Assembly: GCF_002933395.1 (NCBI RefSeq)
Contig: NZ_PKFN01000008.1
Coordinates: 620,001-684,000 of the forward strand
Direction of reading: 5' to 3'
Source of the DNA: Yoonia maritima
GTDB lineage: Bacteria; Pseudomonadota; Alphaproteobacteria; Rhodobacterales; Rhodobacteraceae
DNA length: 64,000 bases
A model generated the notes under the pieces. It was not told the DNA's origin. It searched no databases and worked only from the letters and a program-made list of their open reading frames with translations. Positions 37,053 to 45,975 of the stretch are shown piece by piece. A program made the position numbers and the translations under genes. The first letter of the stretch is position 1. Each line of letters opens with the position of its first letter.

Positions 37053-37883
37053 ATGACAACGAACCGTCCCCGACTACTCAGAAACTACTTCGATCAAGAA
37101 GTTGCATCCTATGAACTTTTGCAGAAATCTCGACCAAATGCGTCATACCTTTCAGAAAAAATACGTAAGTGGTTTGGTCGCACCGAAAAATCCTGGAAGT
37201 CACTAGATAGTAAATCGGTCGCTATCCCGACTGATTTTCTAAAGCCCTACCCATTTCCGAAAGAAGAGTTTTTACCCGACAACTTTGACGCTATCGTCAA
37301 TACGTCGCGGCGCATATTCGGAATGGTACAATCCAAATATCAACTCCGTGCCCACAACGTGCTGCGCGAGTTTGATCGGTGTGTGACGCTATTTCCCGAA
37401 GTCTTGGATAGCGCCAAATCCTACGATATATTGGAACTATCTTCTGGTGGATGCGGCGGTGCAGAAGTAGCACAGCATTTTGGGAATACCTATCAGGCAA
37501 CTGACTTCCTTGATGGGCGCGGCTCGGTCTATGCGCCTATCCATAATGCACTCAACCTGCCAGTCATCGGGTTTGATGGATCGAAAACTCCGTACGCTTT
37601 CGACGACAATTCTTATGATATCGTCGCCTGTTTCCAGGCAATCGACGCGTACGGCGACGAAGATAATTACGAAACTTTCATAGACGAAATGCTACGCATT
37701 GCCCGAAAGAAAGTTGTACTTGTCTTTAATCCGGGCGTTCGCGCGAAACGAGAGAAGATTGATAACGGTTTTGAACTGTTAATCCGAGACCCATTAATCA
37801 AACGGTACAATGGTCTCAACTTTCTGAAATGCCCATCAACCGGGATGCCCGCGGTTACAATCTGTCCCGAAGATCAGGTTTAA
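37053..37883 (+). CDS. Class I SAM-dependent methyltransferase-like protein
   Basis: A 276-residue cytosolic protein. The middle has a Rossmann-like SAM-binding region: the strand YDILELSSGGCGG (about 130-142), an acidic second strand (YQATDFLDGRG), and NSYDIVACFQAIDAYGD where motif 3 of methyltransferases lies. The N-terminal 90 residues are basic and helical and resemble nothing I know. AAAGG lies 8 nt before the ATG. The base composition is visibly richer in A and T than in neighbouring trpS, suggesting recent acquisition. The substrate is unknown. Confidence 0.65.
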   Translation: MTTNRPRLLRNYFDQEVASYELLQKSRPNASYLSEKIRKWFGRTEKSWKSLDSKSVAIPTDFLKPYPFPKEEFLPDNFDAIVNTSRRIFGMVQSKYQLRAHNVLREFDRCVTLFPEVLDSAKSYDILELSSGGCGGAEVAQHFGNTYQATDFLDGRGSVYAPIHNALNLPVIGFDGSKTPYAFDDNSYDIVACFQAIDAYGDEDNYETFIDEMLRIARKKVVLVFNPGVRAKREKIDNGFELLIRDPLIKRYNGLNFLKCPSTGMPAVTICPEDQV

Positions 37884-38160
37884 CAAATCCCCGCGTTCGC
37901 CAACGCGTGTTCTAATGCCCGCCGGACCGTCAAGACCGTCACAAAACTGAATCGCGCCGCCCCGACCATGGGGTGGCGTAGTATCGATTCGCTCTGCACG
38001 CCCCGCCCGGGCGTCGTTGTCCCGCCCAAGTAGGACGCCCCGGTATACGAGGCGTTCGGTGTCCCCCGGCATCGAACGCCAACGTATAGACTGTGTTTCA
38101 ATTTCATTGCCAGCACACGAACTATGCTCCAATATCGGCTTGAACGGGAGAATGCTAACG
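37884..38160. other. 277-bp gap without a convincing gene
   Basis: Between the methyltransferase and the universal stress protein the DNA turns GC-rich. Open frames exist on the minus strand (37836-38168 and 37880-38212), but they overlap the flanking genes and have no recognisable domain or ribosome site. It may hold the promoter of the stress-protein gene or a decayed gene; no RNA gene was recognised. Confidence 0.4.
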
Positions 38161-38616
38161 ATGCGCAAGTTTTTGGTCGTACTGGACGATAGCCGAGAAT
38201 GCCTGAATGCAATGCGCTTTGCAGCGATGCGCGCGGCTAAAACTGGGGGCGGTGTTGCGATTTTATCTGTTATCCCGCCAGATGAATTTAACCACTGGAT
38301 TGGCGTGGGTGAAATTATGCGCGCAGAGGCACGGGAACGGATCGAAGTCCATTTCGAAGTCTTTGCAAAATGGATGCGTGACCGTCAAAATGTGCACCCT
38401 GAATTGGTTATTCGCGAAGGCGAACCAATGCACGAAATCATCAACCACGTAAGTGAAGACCCCGAAATTGGGGTTCTTGTTCTTGGCGCGGGCACTGACA
38501 ACAAAGGCCCCGGCCCGTTAGTTACCCAGCTATCGCGTCAATCCGGTAGCCTGCCAATTCCAATAACCATTGTGCCCGGTGACCTGTCAAAAGAGCGGCT
38601 CGAAGCGATTACCTAG
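38161..38616 (+). CDS. Universal stress protein (UspA family)
   Basis: A 151-residue cytosolic protein with the Usp fold: MRKFLVVLDDSRECLNAMRFA at the start and the nucleotide-binding C-terminal pattern VLVLGAGTDNKGPGPLVTQL followed by PITIVPG. The GxxxxGxGS-like phosphate loop is modified (GTDNKGPG), so ATP binding is uncertain. I chose the ATG at 38161, which has GGGAG 10 nt upstream; an in-frame ATG three codons earlier is too close to it. It lies 75 bp before the nfu operon. Confidence 0.82.
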   Translation: MRKFLVVLDDSRECLNAMRFAAMRAAKTGGGVAILSVIPPDEFNHWIGVGEIMRAEARERIEVHFEVFAKWMRDRQNVHPELVIREGEPMHEIINHVSEDPEIGVLVLGAGTDNKGPGPLVTQLSRQSGSLPIPITIVPGDLSKERLEAIT

Positions 38617-38635
38617 TTTAGAATCGTTCCAAACC

Positions 38636-38664
38636 TTGACATAGACCTATCCAAGGCGCATATC
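38636..38664 (+). promoter_or_regulatory. Possible sigma-70 promoter of the nfu-tsaB-rimI operon
   Basis: A consensus TTGACA (38636-38641) is followed after 17 bp by CATATC, 27 bp before the nfu ATG. The -10 is imperfect, so this is moderate support only. Confidence 0.4.
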
Positions 38665-38691
38665 AAAACCCTGACAAAAAAGGTTTGCACC

Positions 38692-39255
38692 ATGTTTATT
38701 CAGACGGAATCAACGCCGAACCCGGCAACGCTCAAATTCCTACCCGGCCAGAACGTGCTCGAGGTGGGTACTGCCGATTTCCCAACCCTAGAGGCGGCCG
38801 AGAATTCACCGCTTGCGAAACGCATCTTTGCGGCTGGAAAAGTGACAGGTGTGTTCTTTGGCAATGACTTTGTCACTGTAACCAAGGCCGACGATGTCGA
38901 ATGGGACCACATCAAGCCCGGCATTCTGGGCGCGATCATGGAGCATTACCAATCGGGCCAGCCAGTCATGGCAGACGACCATGCCCCCGCAAGCGGCCAT
39001 GCCGACCATAGCGGCGAAGACGGCGAGATCGTCAACCAGATCAAAGAACTACTAGACACACGGGTCCGCCCTGCCGTTGCCCAAGATGGCGGAGATATCA
39101 CGTTCCACGGGTTCGAGCGCGGCATTGTTTATCTGCACATGCAAGGTGCCTGCGCAGGTTGCCCATCATCCACCCTGACGCTGAAAATGGGTATCGAAAA
39201 CCTGCTACGCCACTACATCCCCGAGGTGGTCGAGGTGCGGCCCGTTGCAGCCTAA
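38692..39255 (+). CDS. nfuA: NifU-family Fe-S cluster scaffold/carrier (Nfu)
   Basis: A 187-residue Fe-S carrier. The Nfu N-terminal domain (residues 1-87, opening MFIQTESTPNPATLKFLPG) is joined by a His/Asp-rich linker (about 95-110) to the NifU domain with the cluster cysteines Cys154 and Cys157 in GACAGCPSS. The domain order matches mitochondrial NFU1 and alphaproteobacterial Nfu. It probably hands 4Fe-4S clusters to enzymes such as aconitase and succinate dehydrogenase. Its 3' end overlaps tsaB. Confidence 0.93.
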   Translation: MFIQTESTPNPATLKFLPGQNVLEVGTADFPTLEAAENSPLAKRIFAAGKVTGVFFGNDFVTVTKADDVEWDHIKPGILGAIMEHYQSGQPVMADDHAPASGHADHSGEDGEIVNQIKELLDTRVRPAVAQDGGDITFHGFERGIVYLHMQGACAGCPSSTLTLKMGIENLLRHYIPEVVEVRPVAA

Positions 39256-39853
39256 CGTCAAAGTCATCGCATTTGATACATCGGCGGCGCATTGCGCCGC
39301 CGCTTTGTTGTTGGGCGACCGAATTATCACCCGCATTGATGAAATGTCCAAAGGCCAAGCCGAACACCTGATGCCCATGCTTGAAGAAATGCTGGCAGCC
39401 GAAGGGATCTCTTGGCGCGATCTTGATGCTATCGGCGTCGGCACAGGGCCGGGCAATTTTACTGGCATTCGCATCGCAGTGTCCGCCGCACGCGGCCTAG
39501 CCTTGGGCTTAGGCAAACCTGCGATTGGCGTGAACGGTTTTGACGCGCGGATATACGGAGAAATACTCCCAATCACCGCAATTATCCCTGCGCCACGCGG
39601 GCAGTGCTATGTTCAAGAATTCAATGAGTCTGGCACTTCATCGCAGCCCAAACTGATCGCCGATCAAGAAACGGTTTCGGCAGATTGGCCAAATGCGACA
39701 ACACTGGAAAAGACGGCCGAACAATTAATCAGCGCAACAGCGTCGATCACAGCAAAACGGATCGGCGCAGATGCGCACCGCCCCACCCCGCTTTACGTTC
39801 GTGCGGCGGACGCCGCCCCTCCTCGTGACCAAGCACCGGCGATATTGTTGTGA
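39245..39853 (+). CDS. tsaB: tRNA threonylcarbamoyladenosine biosynthesis protein TsaB
   Basis: A 202-residue ASKHA-fold partner of TsaD in making t6A37 in ANN-decoding tRNAs. The opening VIAFDTSAAHCAAAL, the AEHLMPMLEEML helix and GVGTGPGNFTGIRIAVSAA are TsaB signatures. The only sensible start is a TTG at 39245, giving an 11-bp overlap with nfuA. The stop overlaps rimI as GTGA. The tsaB-rimI pairing is widespread. Confidence 0.93.
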   Translation: MQPNVKVIAFDTSAAHCAAALLLGDRIITRIDEMSKGQAEHLMPMLEEMLAAEGISWRDLDAIGVGTGPGNFTGIRIAVSAARGLALGLGKPAIGVNGFDARIYGEILPITAIIPAPRGQCYVQEFNESGTSSQPKLIADQETVSADWPNATTLEKTAEQLISATASITAKRIGADAHRPTPLYVRAADAAPPRDQAPAILL

Positions 39854-40269
39854 CGCCTGAAACCCTTGCTGAAATTCATGCCGCCGCATTTCCAAACGCG
39901 CGGTCATGGTCGGCAAAAGAATTTTCTGCACTGATGGACCAAACAGGATCGATTCTATCAGGGGACGACCGCTGCTTTGCTTTGCTGCGTGTTACCCTCG
40001 ATGAAGCTGAAGTTTTGACCCTTGCTACCGCATCAGAGCATCGCAGAAAGGGCTTAGCCAGCGTTGCGCTAGCCCAAGCCGAAGCATTTGCCCAAAAATC
40101 AGGCGCCGCCAGCGTTTTTCTTGAAGTCGCCGAAGATAACGAAGCCGCAAAAGCCTTATATGCAAAAGCAGGTTACACCCAAGTGGGTCGCCGTCCCGGT
40201 TATTATCTGCCCAAAGATGGGGCAGCCGTTGCGGCACTGGTTTTAAGGAAGCAACTTCAGGTCGTATAA
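39850..40269 (+). CDS. rimI: Ribosomal protein S18-alanine N-acetyltransferase RimI
   Basis: A 139-residue GNAT acetyltransferase. The acetyl-CoA-binding segment EHRRKGLASVALAQAEAFA and the downstream pattern VFLEVAEDNEAAKALYAKAGYTQVGRRPGYY are the classical RimI signature. It starts at a GTG in the GTGA overlap with tsaB. Position after tsaB supports the RimI assignment over a generic GNAT. Confidence 0.92.
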   Translation: MTPETLAEIHAAAFPNARSWSAKEFSALMDQTGSILSGDDRCFALLRVTLDEAEVLTLATASEHRRKGLASVALAQAEAFAQKSGAASVFLEVAEDNEAAKALYAKAGYTQVGRRPGYYLPKDGAAVAALVLRKQLQVV

Positions 40270-40458
40270 CCCAACGTAACCCTTTAATATAAAGCCCCAA
40301 ACAACGACGAACCCCATGGGTTAAACGAAAAAGCAGTTGATCTTCCGCGTCAGTCAGGGCCTTATCGGCTGATGGACCGACGCAAAGATCGGCTCGGCTT
40401 TTGACAGAGGCGGCGAATTGCGCCGAACAAACCTCGTATAACGACTTGGGAGACCCAA

Positions 40459-41454
40459 ATGACTCTTGCACAAAAATTTCTAGGCGCCTCTGCCGCGCTT
40501 GCACTGACAGCTGGCGCAGCGGCCGCTGACCCCGCCATCCTTTTCGACCTTGGCGGCAAATTCGACAAATCCTTCAACGAAAGCGCCTATAACGGTGCAG
40601 AGCGTTGGGCGGCCGAAACTGGCGGTTCTTATGCTGAAGTTGAAATTCAATCTGACGCACAGCGCGAACAAGCGATCCGTCGCTTTGCCGAATCTGGCGC
40701 AAACCCAATCGTCATGGCTGGCTTCTCTTGGGGTACACCATTGGCAGAGGTTGCTGCTGATTACCCAGACACCAAGTTCGCAATCATCGACATGGTCGTT
40801 GACGCGCCAAACGTGCGTTCCGTTGTCTTTAACGAACACGAAGGGTCTTACCTTGTCGGTATGATGGCTGCGCTGACATCTGAAACAGGCACTGTTTCAT
40901 TCATCGGCGGCATGGACATCCCACTTATCCGTAAATTCGCGTGTGGTTACGCACAGGGCGCCAAAGCGGCAAACCCAGATGTGACAGTGATCTCTAACAT
41001 GACAGGTACAACACCTGCGGCTTGGAACGACCCGGTTAAGGGTTCCGAACTGACACTTGCACAGATCAGCCAAGGTTCTGACGTTGTATTTGCTGCCGCA
41101 GGCGGCACAGGCGTTGGCGTCCTTCAGACTGCTGCAGACGAAGGCATCCTGTCGATCGGAGTTGATGCGAACCAGAACCACCTGCACCCAGGCAAAGTTC
41201 TGACATCCATGATGAAGCGCGTTGACTCCGCTGTTTACGACGCAATGTCTGATGGCGCTGACATGGAAACTGGCTTTAACGTCATGAGCGTCGCAAACCA
41301 CGGTGTTGGCTTTGCAATGGACGCAAACAACGAAGGTATCGTTGGCTATGACGTTCTGGCTGCAACATACGCTGCCGCAGCTCAGATCGAAGCTGGCGAA
41401 CTGGCTGTTCACGACTACTCTAGCGATGAAACATGCCCTGCGCTTGATTTCTAA
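40459..41454 (+). CDS. BMP-family nucleoside-binding protein of ABC transporter
   Basis: A 331-residue periplasmic binding protein of the BMP/PnrA family, which binds purine nucleosides. A Sec signal peptide ends near AGAAAA (residue 23). The family opening FDLGGKFDKSFNESAYNGAERW is exact, followed by SFIGGMDIPLIRKFACGY and the late GVGFAMDANNEG. It is the first gene of a nucleoside uptake operon ending in a purine-nucleoside phosphorylase. GGGAG lies before the ATG. Codon use is strongly biased, as expected for an abundant binding protein, and a hairpin after the stop may trim the transcript. Confidence 0.94.
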   Translation: MTLAQKFLGASAALALTAGAAAADPAILFDLGGKFDKSFNESAYNGAERWAAETGGSYAEVEIQSDAQREQAIRRFAESGANPIVMAGFSWGTPLAEVAADYPDTKFAIIDMVVDAPNVRSVVFNEHEGSYLVGMMAALTSETGTVSFIGGMDIPLIRKFACGYAQGAKAANPDVTVISNMTGTTPAAWNDPVKGSELTLAQISQGSDVVFAAAGGTGVGVLQTAADEGILSIGVDANQNHLHPGKVLTSMMKRVDSAVYDAMSDGADMETGFNVMSVANHGVGFAMDANNEGIVGYDVLAATYAAAAQIEAGELAVHDYSSDETCPALDF

Positions 41455-41481
41455 GCTGTTCTTATAAAAAGAGCGACCAAC

Positions 41482-41505
41482 GCCGCGCGAAGAAATTTGC
41501 GCGGC
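41482..41505 (+). terminator. Intra-operon hairpin after the nucleoside-binding protein gene
   Basis: A perfect 7-bp GC stem, GCCGCGC with GCGCGGC around a 10-nt loop, lies 28 bp after the stop and 28 bp before the next gene. No T tract follows. Such hairpins after binding-protein genes stabilise the upstream message or attenuate the downstream part. Confidence 0.5.
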
Positions 41506-41532
41506 ATTCCCATTTAACAAGAGGTAGAACCA

Positions 41533-41901
41533 ATGGCAGATGCGACAGACAAGTTCTTCGCTGCATGGTCTATGCAAGATCCTAATGCGCAAGCGGACGT
41601 GATTGCGCAGTGCTTTGTTGAAAATGGCACCTACTCTGATCCGCGATCAGGTGAACGCCTGCTGGGTGCGACTGCCATTGCGAATTATGTTGCGATGTTC
41701 GGCGCAAATGCTCCCGGTTGGGGCGCTAAAGTGACCAAAAGCGACAACATTAACAACTATACCCGCGCCATTGTTCAATTCAGCGGCAAAGGCCCGGACG
41801 GACAAGAGATGGCGCAACACGGAACCTATTTCGTGGATACCAATGATGACGGCCAGATCATTGCGATCGCCGGATTCGTCGGCGAAACGCCTGCAGATTA
41901 A
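41533..41901 (+). CDS. SnoaL-like/NTF2-fold small protein
   Basis: A 122-residue cytosolic protein with the cone-shaped NTF2/SnoaL fold pattern: an N-terminal helix (FFAAWSMQDPNAQADVIAQCF), the turn YSDPRSGERLLGATAIANYV, then four strands ending with IIAIAGFVGE. Members bind or act on small hydrophobic or nucleoside-like ligands. AAGAGG precedes the ATG. Its position between the binding protein and ATPase of a nucleoside uptake operon suggests a role connected with the imported substrate, but the function is unknown. Confidence 0.8.
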   Translation: MADATDKFFAAWSMQDPNAQADVIAQCFVENGTYSDPRSGERLLGATAIANYVAMFGANAPGWGAKVTKSDNINNYTRAIVQFSGKGPDGQEMAQHGTYFVDTNDDGQIIAIAGFVGETPAD

Positions 41902-41964
41902 GACACCTAAGAACGACCTTTGGTTGGCCAGAAATAGGCCAACTTCGAAATTAAAGGCCCCAGT

Positions 41965-43500
41965 ATGACCCAAGCCCCCGCAATCGAACTCAAAGGCATT
42001 TCCAAGGCCTTTGGACCCGTGCAAGCCAACAAAGACATCTCAATCCGCGTGATGCCCGGCACAATTCACGGGATCATTGGTGAAAACGGTGCGGGTAAAT
42101 CGACCCTGATGTCGATCCTCTACGGCTTTTACAAAGCCGACGCAGGCGAGATTTTCATCGCGGGCGAAAAGAAAAACATTACCGACAGCCAAACCGCCAT
42201 CGCGGCAGGTATCGGTATGGTGTTCCAGCACTTTAAACTGGTCGAAAACTTCACGGTGCTTGAGAATGTGGTGCTAGGGGCCGAGGATTCCGGCCTGCTG
42301 AAACCGTCGCTTGCCCGTGCCCGCCGCGAATTGAAAAACCTTGCTGAAGAATACGAACTGAACGTTGATCCCGATGCGGTCATCCAAGACGTTGGTGTTG
42401 GGATGCAGCAGCGTGTTGAAATCCTGAAAGCACTGTATCGCAAGGCCGATATCCTTATCCTCGACGAACCAACAGGCGTCCTGACCCCCGCCGAGGCCGA
42501 CCATCTTTTCCGCATTCTGGAAAACCTGCGTCGCGAAGGCAAAACGATCATCCTGATTACGCATAAACTGCGCGAGATCATGGAAATCACCGACACCGTC
42601 AGCGTCATGCGCCGTGGTGAAATGACAGCCACCGTCAAAACATCCGAGACAAACCCGCCTCATCTGGCCGAGCTAATGGTCGGTCGCAAAGTACTTTTGC
42701 GCGTTGACAAGGCCCCTGCCCAGATTGGTCGTAAGATCCTTGAAGTCAAAGACCTGAACGTCACCGATGCAAAGGGCGTTCATCGCCTCAAAGGTGTCAG
42801 CTTTGATGTGCATGCGGGCGAAATCCTTGGGATCGCTGGCGTCGCCGGCAACGGCCAATCCGAATTGCTCGAGGTTCTAGGTGGCTATGAAAAAGCCACT
42901 GGCAGCATCAAGATGAACGGCGAAGAGATCGACCTGACCGGTGCGAAATCTGACGGCCAAAGCCGCCGCGCGCGTGGCATCGCCCACGTTCCCGAAGATC
43001 GCCAGCGCGAAGGTCTGATCATGGATTTCCACGCGTGGGAAAACACCGGATTTGGCTACCACCGCGACGCCCGCTATCGAAAGAACGCGCTGTTCATGGA
43101 TAACGCCGCGCTTAAGAAAGATACCGAAGAAAAAATGGCCCGTTTCGACGTGCGCCCACCCGATCCAACGCTTGCCGCGAAAAGCTTTTCCGGGGGTAAC
43201 CAACAGAAAATCGTTCTCGCCCGCGAGATTGAACGCAACCCCGATTTGCTGCTCATCGGCCAGCCAACACGCGGCGTGGACATCGGAGCGATCGAATTCA
43301 TCCACCAGCAGATTGTTGCACTAAGGGATCAGGGCAAGGCAATTTTGCTGGTTTCAGTAGAGTTAGAAGAGATTTTGTCGCTCTCTGACCGGATCGCTGT
43401 TATGTTTGACGGAAAAATAATGGGCGAGCGGATGCCTCAAAATACAGACGAAAAAGAACTCGGGCTTCTCATGGCCGGGATGAGCGGAGGCGATTCCTGA
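41965..43500 (+). CDS. Nucleoside ABC transporter ATP-binding protein (double domain)
   Basis: A 511-residue tandem ATPase of the ribose/nucleoside import class. The first domain has Walker A GENGAGKST, Q-loop VFQHFKL and Walker B ILILDEPTGVL. The second has a degenerate Walker A (GVAGNGQSE), signature SFSGGNQQK and Walker B region LLLIGQPTRG. This asymmetry is normal for the class, with the first site doing ATP hydrolysis. It overlaps the following permease at TGATG. Neighbours include the BMP binding protein and two permeases, which together define the importer. Confidence 0.94.
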   Translation: MTQAPAIELKGISKAFGPVQANKDISIRVMPGTIHGIIGENGAGKSTLMSILYGFYKADAGEIFIAGEKKNITDSQTAIAAGIGMVFQHFKLVENFTVLENVVLGAEDSGLLKPSLARARRELKNLAEEYELNVDPDAVIQDVGVGMQQRVEILKALYRKADILILDEPTGVLTPAEADHLFRILENLRREGKTIILITHKLREIMEITDTVSVMRRGEMTATVKTSETNPPHLAELMVGRKVLLRVDKAPAQIGRKILEVKDLNVTDAKGVHRLKGVSFDVHAGEILGIAGVAGNGQSELLEVLGGYEKATGSIKMNGEEIDLTGAKSDGQSRRARGIAHVPEDRQREGLIMDFHAWENTGFGYHRDARYRKNALFMDNAALKKDTEEKMARFDVRPPDPTLAAKSFSGGNQQKIVLAREIERNPDLLLIGQPTRGVDIGAIEFIHQQIVALRDQGKAILLVSVELEEILSLSDRIAVMFDGKIMGERMPQNTDEKELGLLMAGMSGGDS

Positions 43501-44585
43501 TGGACGTGATGCCAAAATGGGCTGACGTGATCCTGATTCCTGTGATCTCGATCATTCTTGCTGCAATTCTATCTGCACTGGTGATCCTCGCGATTGGTGA
43601 AAACCCTTGGGAGGCGCTTAAGCTGATGGTCAGTGGTGCGCTTGGCTCCACCTATGGTTGGGGTTATACGATCTACTACGCTACCAACTTTATCTTCACC
43701 GGCCTTGCTGTTGCGATTGCTGCACAGGCAAAGATGTTCAACATCGGCGGCGAAGGTCAGGCTTTGCTTGGCGGTTTGGGCGTTGCGATTGTATGTTTAT
43801 ACATCCCATGGCCGCACTGGACGCTTGCATTGCTTGGCGCGGCGGCTGCGGCGGCCCTATTTGGGGCTGCATGGGCTGCAATTCCTGCGTTCTTGCAAGC
43901 CAAACGCGGCAGCCACATCGTGATCACAACAATCATGTTCAACTTCATCGCCGCTGCACTGCTGAACTTCTTGCTGATCGGCGCGCTTAAGGCACCGGGC
44001 ATGGAACCTGCGACGGCCAAGTTTCCGGAACCCGCGCATCTACCATCCTTCCAAGACATGTTTAACTTTGGCGACACCACGTTTTTCCGTGGCGCACCTG
44101 CCAACGTGTCATTCTTCGTGGCATTGGCCGCGTGTTTGTTCGTTTGGGCACTGGTCTGGCGTACGCGTCTTGGTTACGAAATTCGTTCCTTCGGGGAATC
44201 TGAATCTGCCGCGAAATACGCAGGCATCAGCCCCACAAAAATCATCATGGTCACCATGCTTATTTCCGGCGCGCTTGCCGGTATGATGGCCATCAACAAC
44301 GTACAGGGCGAGGCCGAACGGCTGGTCCTGAACGCAGCAGAGGGCGCTGGCTTTATTGGCATCGCCGTCGCGCTCATGGGTCGCAACCACCCCTTTGGGG
44401 TTCTTTTGGCGGCCCTTCTTTTCGGCTTTCTATATCAAGGCGGCGCAGAACTCGCCCTATGGACGTCGATCCCCCGTGAGTTGATCATCGTAATACAGGC
44501 ATTGGTGATCCTCTTTACGGGTGCACTAGACAATATGGTGCGCATGCCGCTCGAGCGGCTATTCATGAGCATGAGGAGAGCATAA
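43500..44585 (+). CDS. Nucleoside ABC transporter permease 1
   Basis: A 361-residue inner-membrane permease of the BPD_transp_2 family with about ten hydrophobic helices. The conserved loop GGEGQALLGGL and the SEYAGI-like motif (SAAKYAGISPTKIIMVTML) contact the ATPase. It starts in the TGATG overlap with the ATPase gene and works with the second permease encoded at 45010. Confidence 0.92.
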   Translation: MDVMPKWADVILIPVISIILAAILSALVILAIGENPWEALKLMVSGALGSTYGWGYTIYYATNFIFTGLAVAIAAQAKMFNIGGEGQALLGGLGVAIVCLYIPWPHWTLALLGAAAAAALFGAAWAAIPAFLQAKRGSHIVITTIMFNFIAAALLNFLLIGALKAPGMEPATAKFPEPAHLPSFQDMFNFGDTTFFRGAPANVSFFVALAACLFVWALVWRTRLGYEIRSFGESESAAKYAGISPTKIIMVTMLISGALAGMMAINNVQGEAERLVLNAAEGAGFIGIAVALMGRNHPFGVLLAALLFGFLYQGGAELALWTSIPRELIIVIQALVILFTGALDNMVRMPLERLFMSMRRA

Positions 44586-44586
44586 A

Positions 44587-45009
44587 ATGATGGCAGGACC
44601 CTTTAAAATAGGTGTCGATGATGACACCGGCGCAGATCTGGGCTTTGTGCTCAGCTGTCTTGCGCTTGGCATGATCACGATGGAAGAGCTCCACATGTGG
44701 ATCCATCACGTGATTGCACAAACACCCGGTGGCGACGTGCCACCACATTTGGTGGCGCTGCTTGCACTGCAAAAACCCGCAAGCGTATTCCGCCCGAACG
44801 ATGCTGTGATGCGCCGCATCCCACACGACCCATTCATCACCGACGACCGTTTTGACGCAATGCTGGGGCTACAGTTCTTTCTGCGCCGCGACAAAACACA
44901 AGCCGTCGATATCACACAGGCCGAGGCAGAAGACGCCCTACGCCGGAACCCAGAAGTGGCTGACCGCTTCTTTGCCCTATTTCCATTCTTGATGGAGAAA
45001 GTTGCCTAA
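44587..45009 (+). CDS. Unknown protein within the nucleoside transport operon
   Basis: A 140-residue soluble helical protein that lies between the two permeases, 1 bp after the first and directly abutting the second. It opens with FKIGVDDDTGADLGF, has a helical middle MEELHMWIHHVIAQTPGG and an acidic C-terminus ending in FFALFPFLMEKVA. It carries no cysteine or membrane helix and no motif I recognise. Its fixed place in the operon suggests a part in regulating or assisting the importer. Confidence 0.8.
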   Translation: MMAGPFKIGVDDDTGADLGFVLSCLALGMITMEELHMWIHHVIAQTPGGDVPPHLVALLALQKPASVFRPNDAVMRRIPHDPFITDDRFDAMLGLQFFLRRDKTQAVDITQAEAEDALRRNPEVADRFFALFPFLMEKVA

Positions 45010-45975
45010 ATGGACTTTGCGACCCTCTTGCAGATGCTAGACGCGACTTTGCGTCTAGCGACCCCGCTTTTGCTGGCCTGTTTGGCTGGCTTGTATTCTG
45101 AGCGGGCCGGAATTTTCGACATCGGGCTAGAGGGCAAGATGCTGGCGGCGGCGTTTATGTCGGCAGCGATTGCATCTGTCACAGGCAACGTCTGGTTGGG
45201 ACTATTGGCGGGCATCGGTGCATCGATGCTGCTGTCTGGTATTCACGGGTTGGCATCGATCACCTTCCGCGGAAACCAGTTGATTTCCGGGGTCGCGATT
45301 AACTTTCTTGCGGCGGGCTTAACGGTCGTTGTCGCCCAGAGCTGGTTCAAACAGGGGGGCCGTACGCCGCAACTGTCTGGCGATGCGCGCTTTAACCCTA
45401 TCGAGCTGCCCTTTGCAGAGCAGCTTCGCGATGTGCCCGTGTTAGGGACGATTTACTACGAACTGATTTCGGGTCACACAATCCTTGTATATGTGGCCTT
45501 GCTGCTCGTTCCGGCAACATGGTGGATACTATATCGCACGCGCTTTGGACTACGTCTGCGTGCTGTGGGTGAAAACCCTGCCGCTGTTGATACCGCCGGC
45601 GTTTCGGTCATCGGCTTGCGCTTTGCGGCTGTGGCGATCTGTGGCGTGCTCTGTGGTATTGCTGGCGCGTATCTAGCGACAGCATTGCAAGCGGGCTTTA
45701 CCAAAGACATGAGCGCCGGTCGCGGCTACATCGCTTTGGCCGCACTTATCTTTGCGAAATGGCGCCCATGGTACGCGCTATATTCGTGCCTGCTGTTCGG
45801 TTTCCTTCAGGCGATGGCGCTACGGTCCGACGTTGTTGAAAACGTCATTGGCTTTGCGTTGAACAACCAACTGCTGGACGTACTACCGTTTATCCTTGTG
45901 GTCATCTTAACGGGTTTCGTAGGCAAGGCCGCTGGCCCCAAAGCGGGGGGCGAAGCCTATGTCAAAGAACGCTAA
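45010..45975 (+). CDS. Nucleoside ABC transporter permease 2
   Basis: A 321-residue permease of the BPD_transp_2 family, partner of the permease at 43500. The family motif GLEGKMLAAAFMSA and the loop RLRAVGENPAAVDTAGVSVIGLRFAAV are present, with about nine membrane helices. It begins right after the unknown gene, and its end overlaps the purine-nucleoside phosphorylase gene by 17 bp. Confidence 0.92.
   Translation: MDFATLLQMLDATLRLATPLLLACLAGLYSERAGIFDIGLEGKMLAAAFMSAAIASVTGNVWLGLLAGIGASMLLSGIHGLASITFRGNQLISGVAINFLAAGLTVVVAQSWFKQGGRTPQLSGDARFNPIELPFAEQLRDVPVLGTIYYELISGHTILVYVALLLVPATWWILYRTRFGLRLRAVGENPAAVDTAGVSVIGLRFAAVAICGVLCGIAGAYLATALQAGFTKDMSAGRGYIALAALIFAKWRPWYALYSCLLFGFLQAMALRSDVVENVIGFALNNQLLDVLPFILVVILTGFVGKAAGPKAGGEAYVKER

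Noticed and set aside
37836..38212. Minus-strand frames between the methyltransferase and the stress-protein gene
   Set aside because: They overlap both neighbours, show no domain, and have no ribosome-binding site; I record the stretch as a gap instead.
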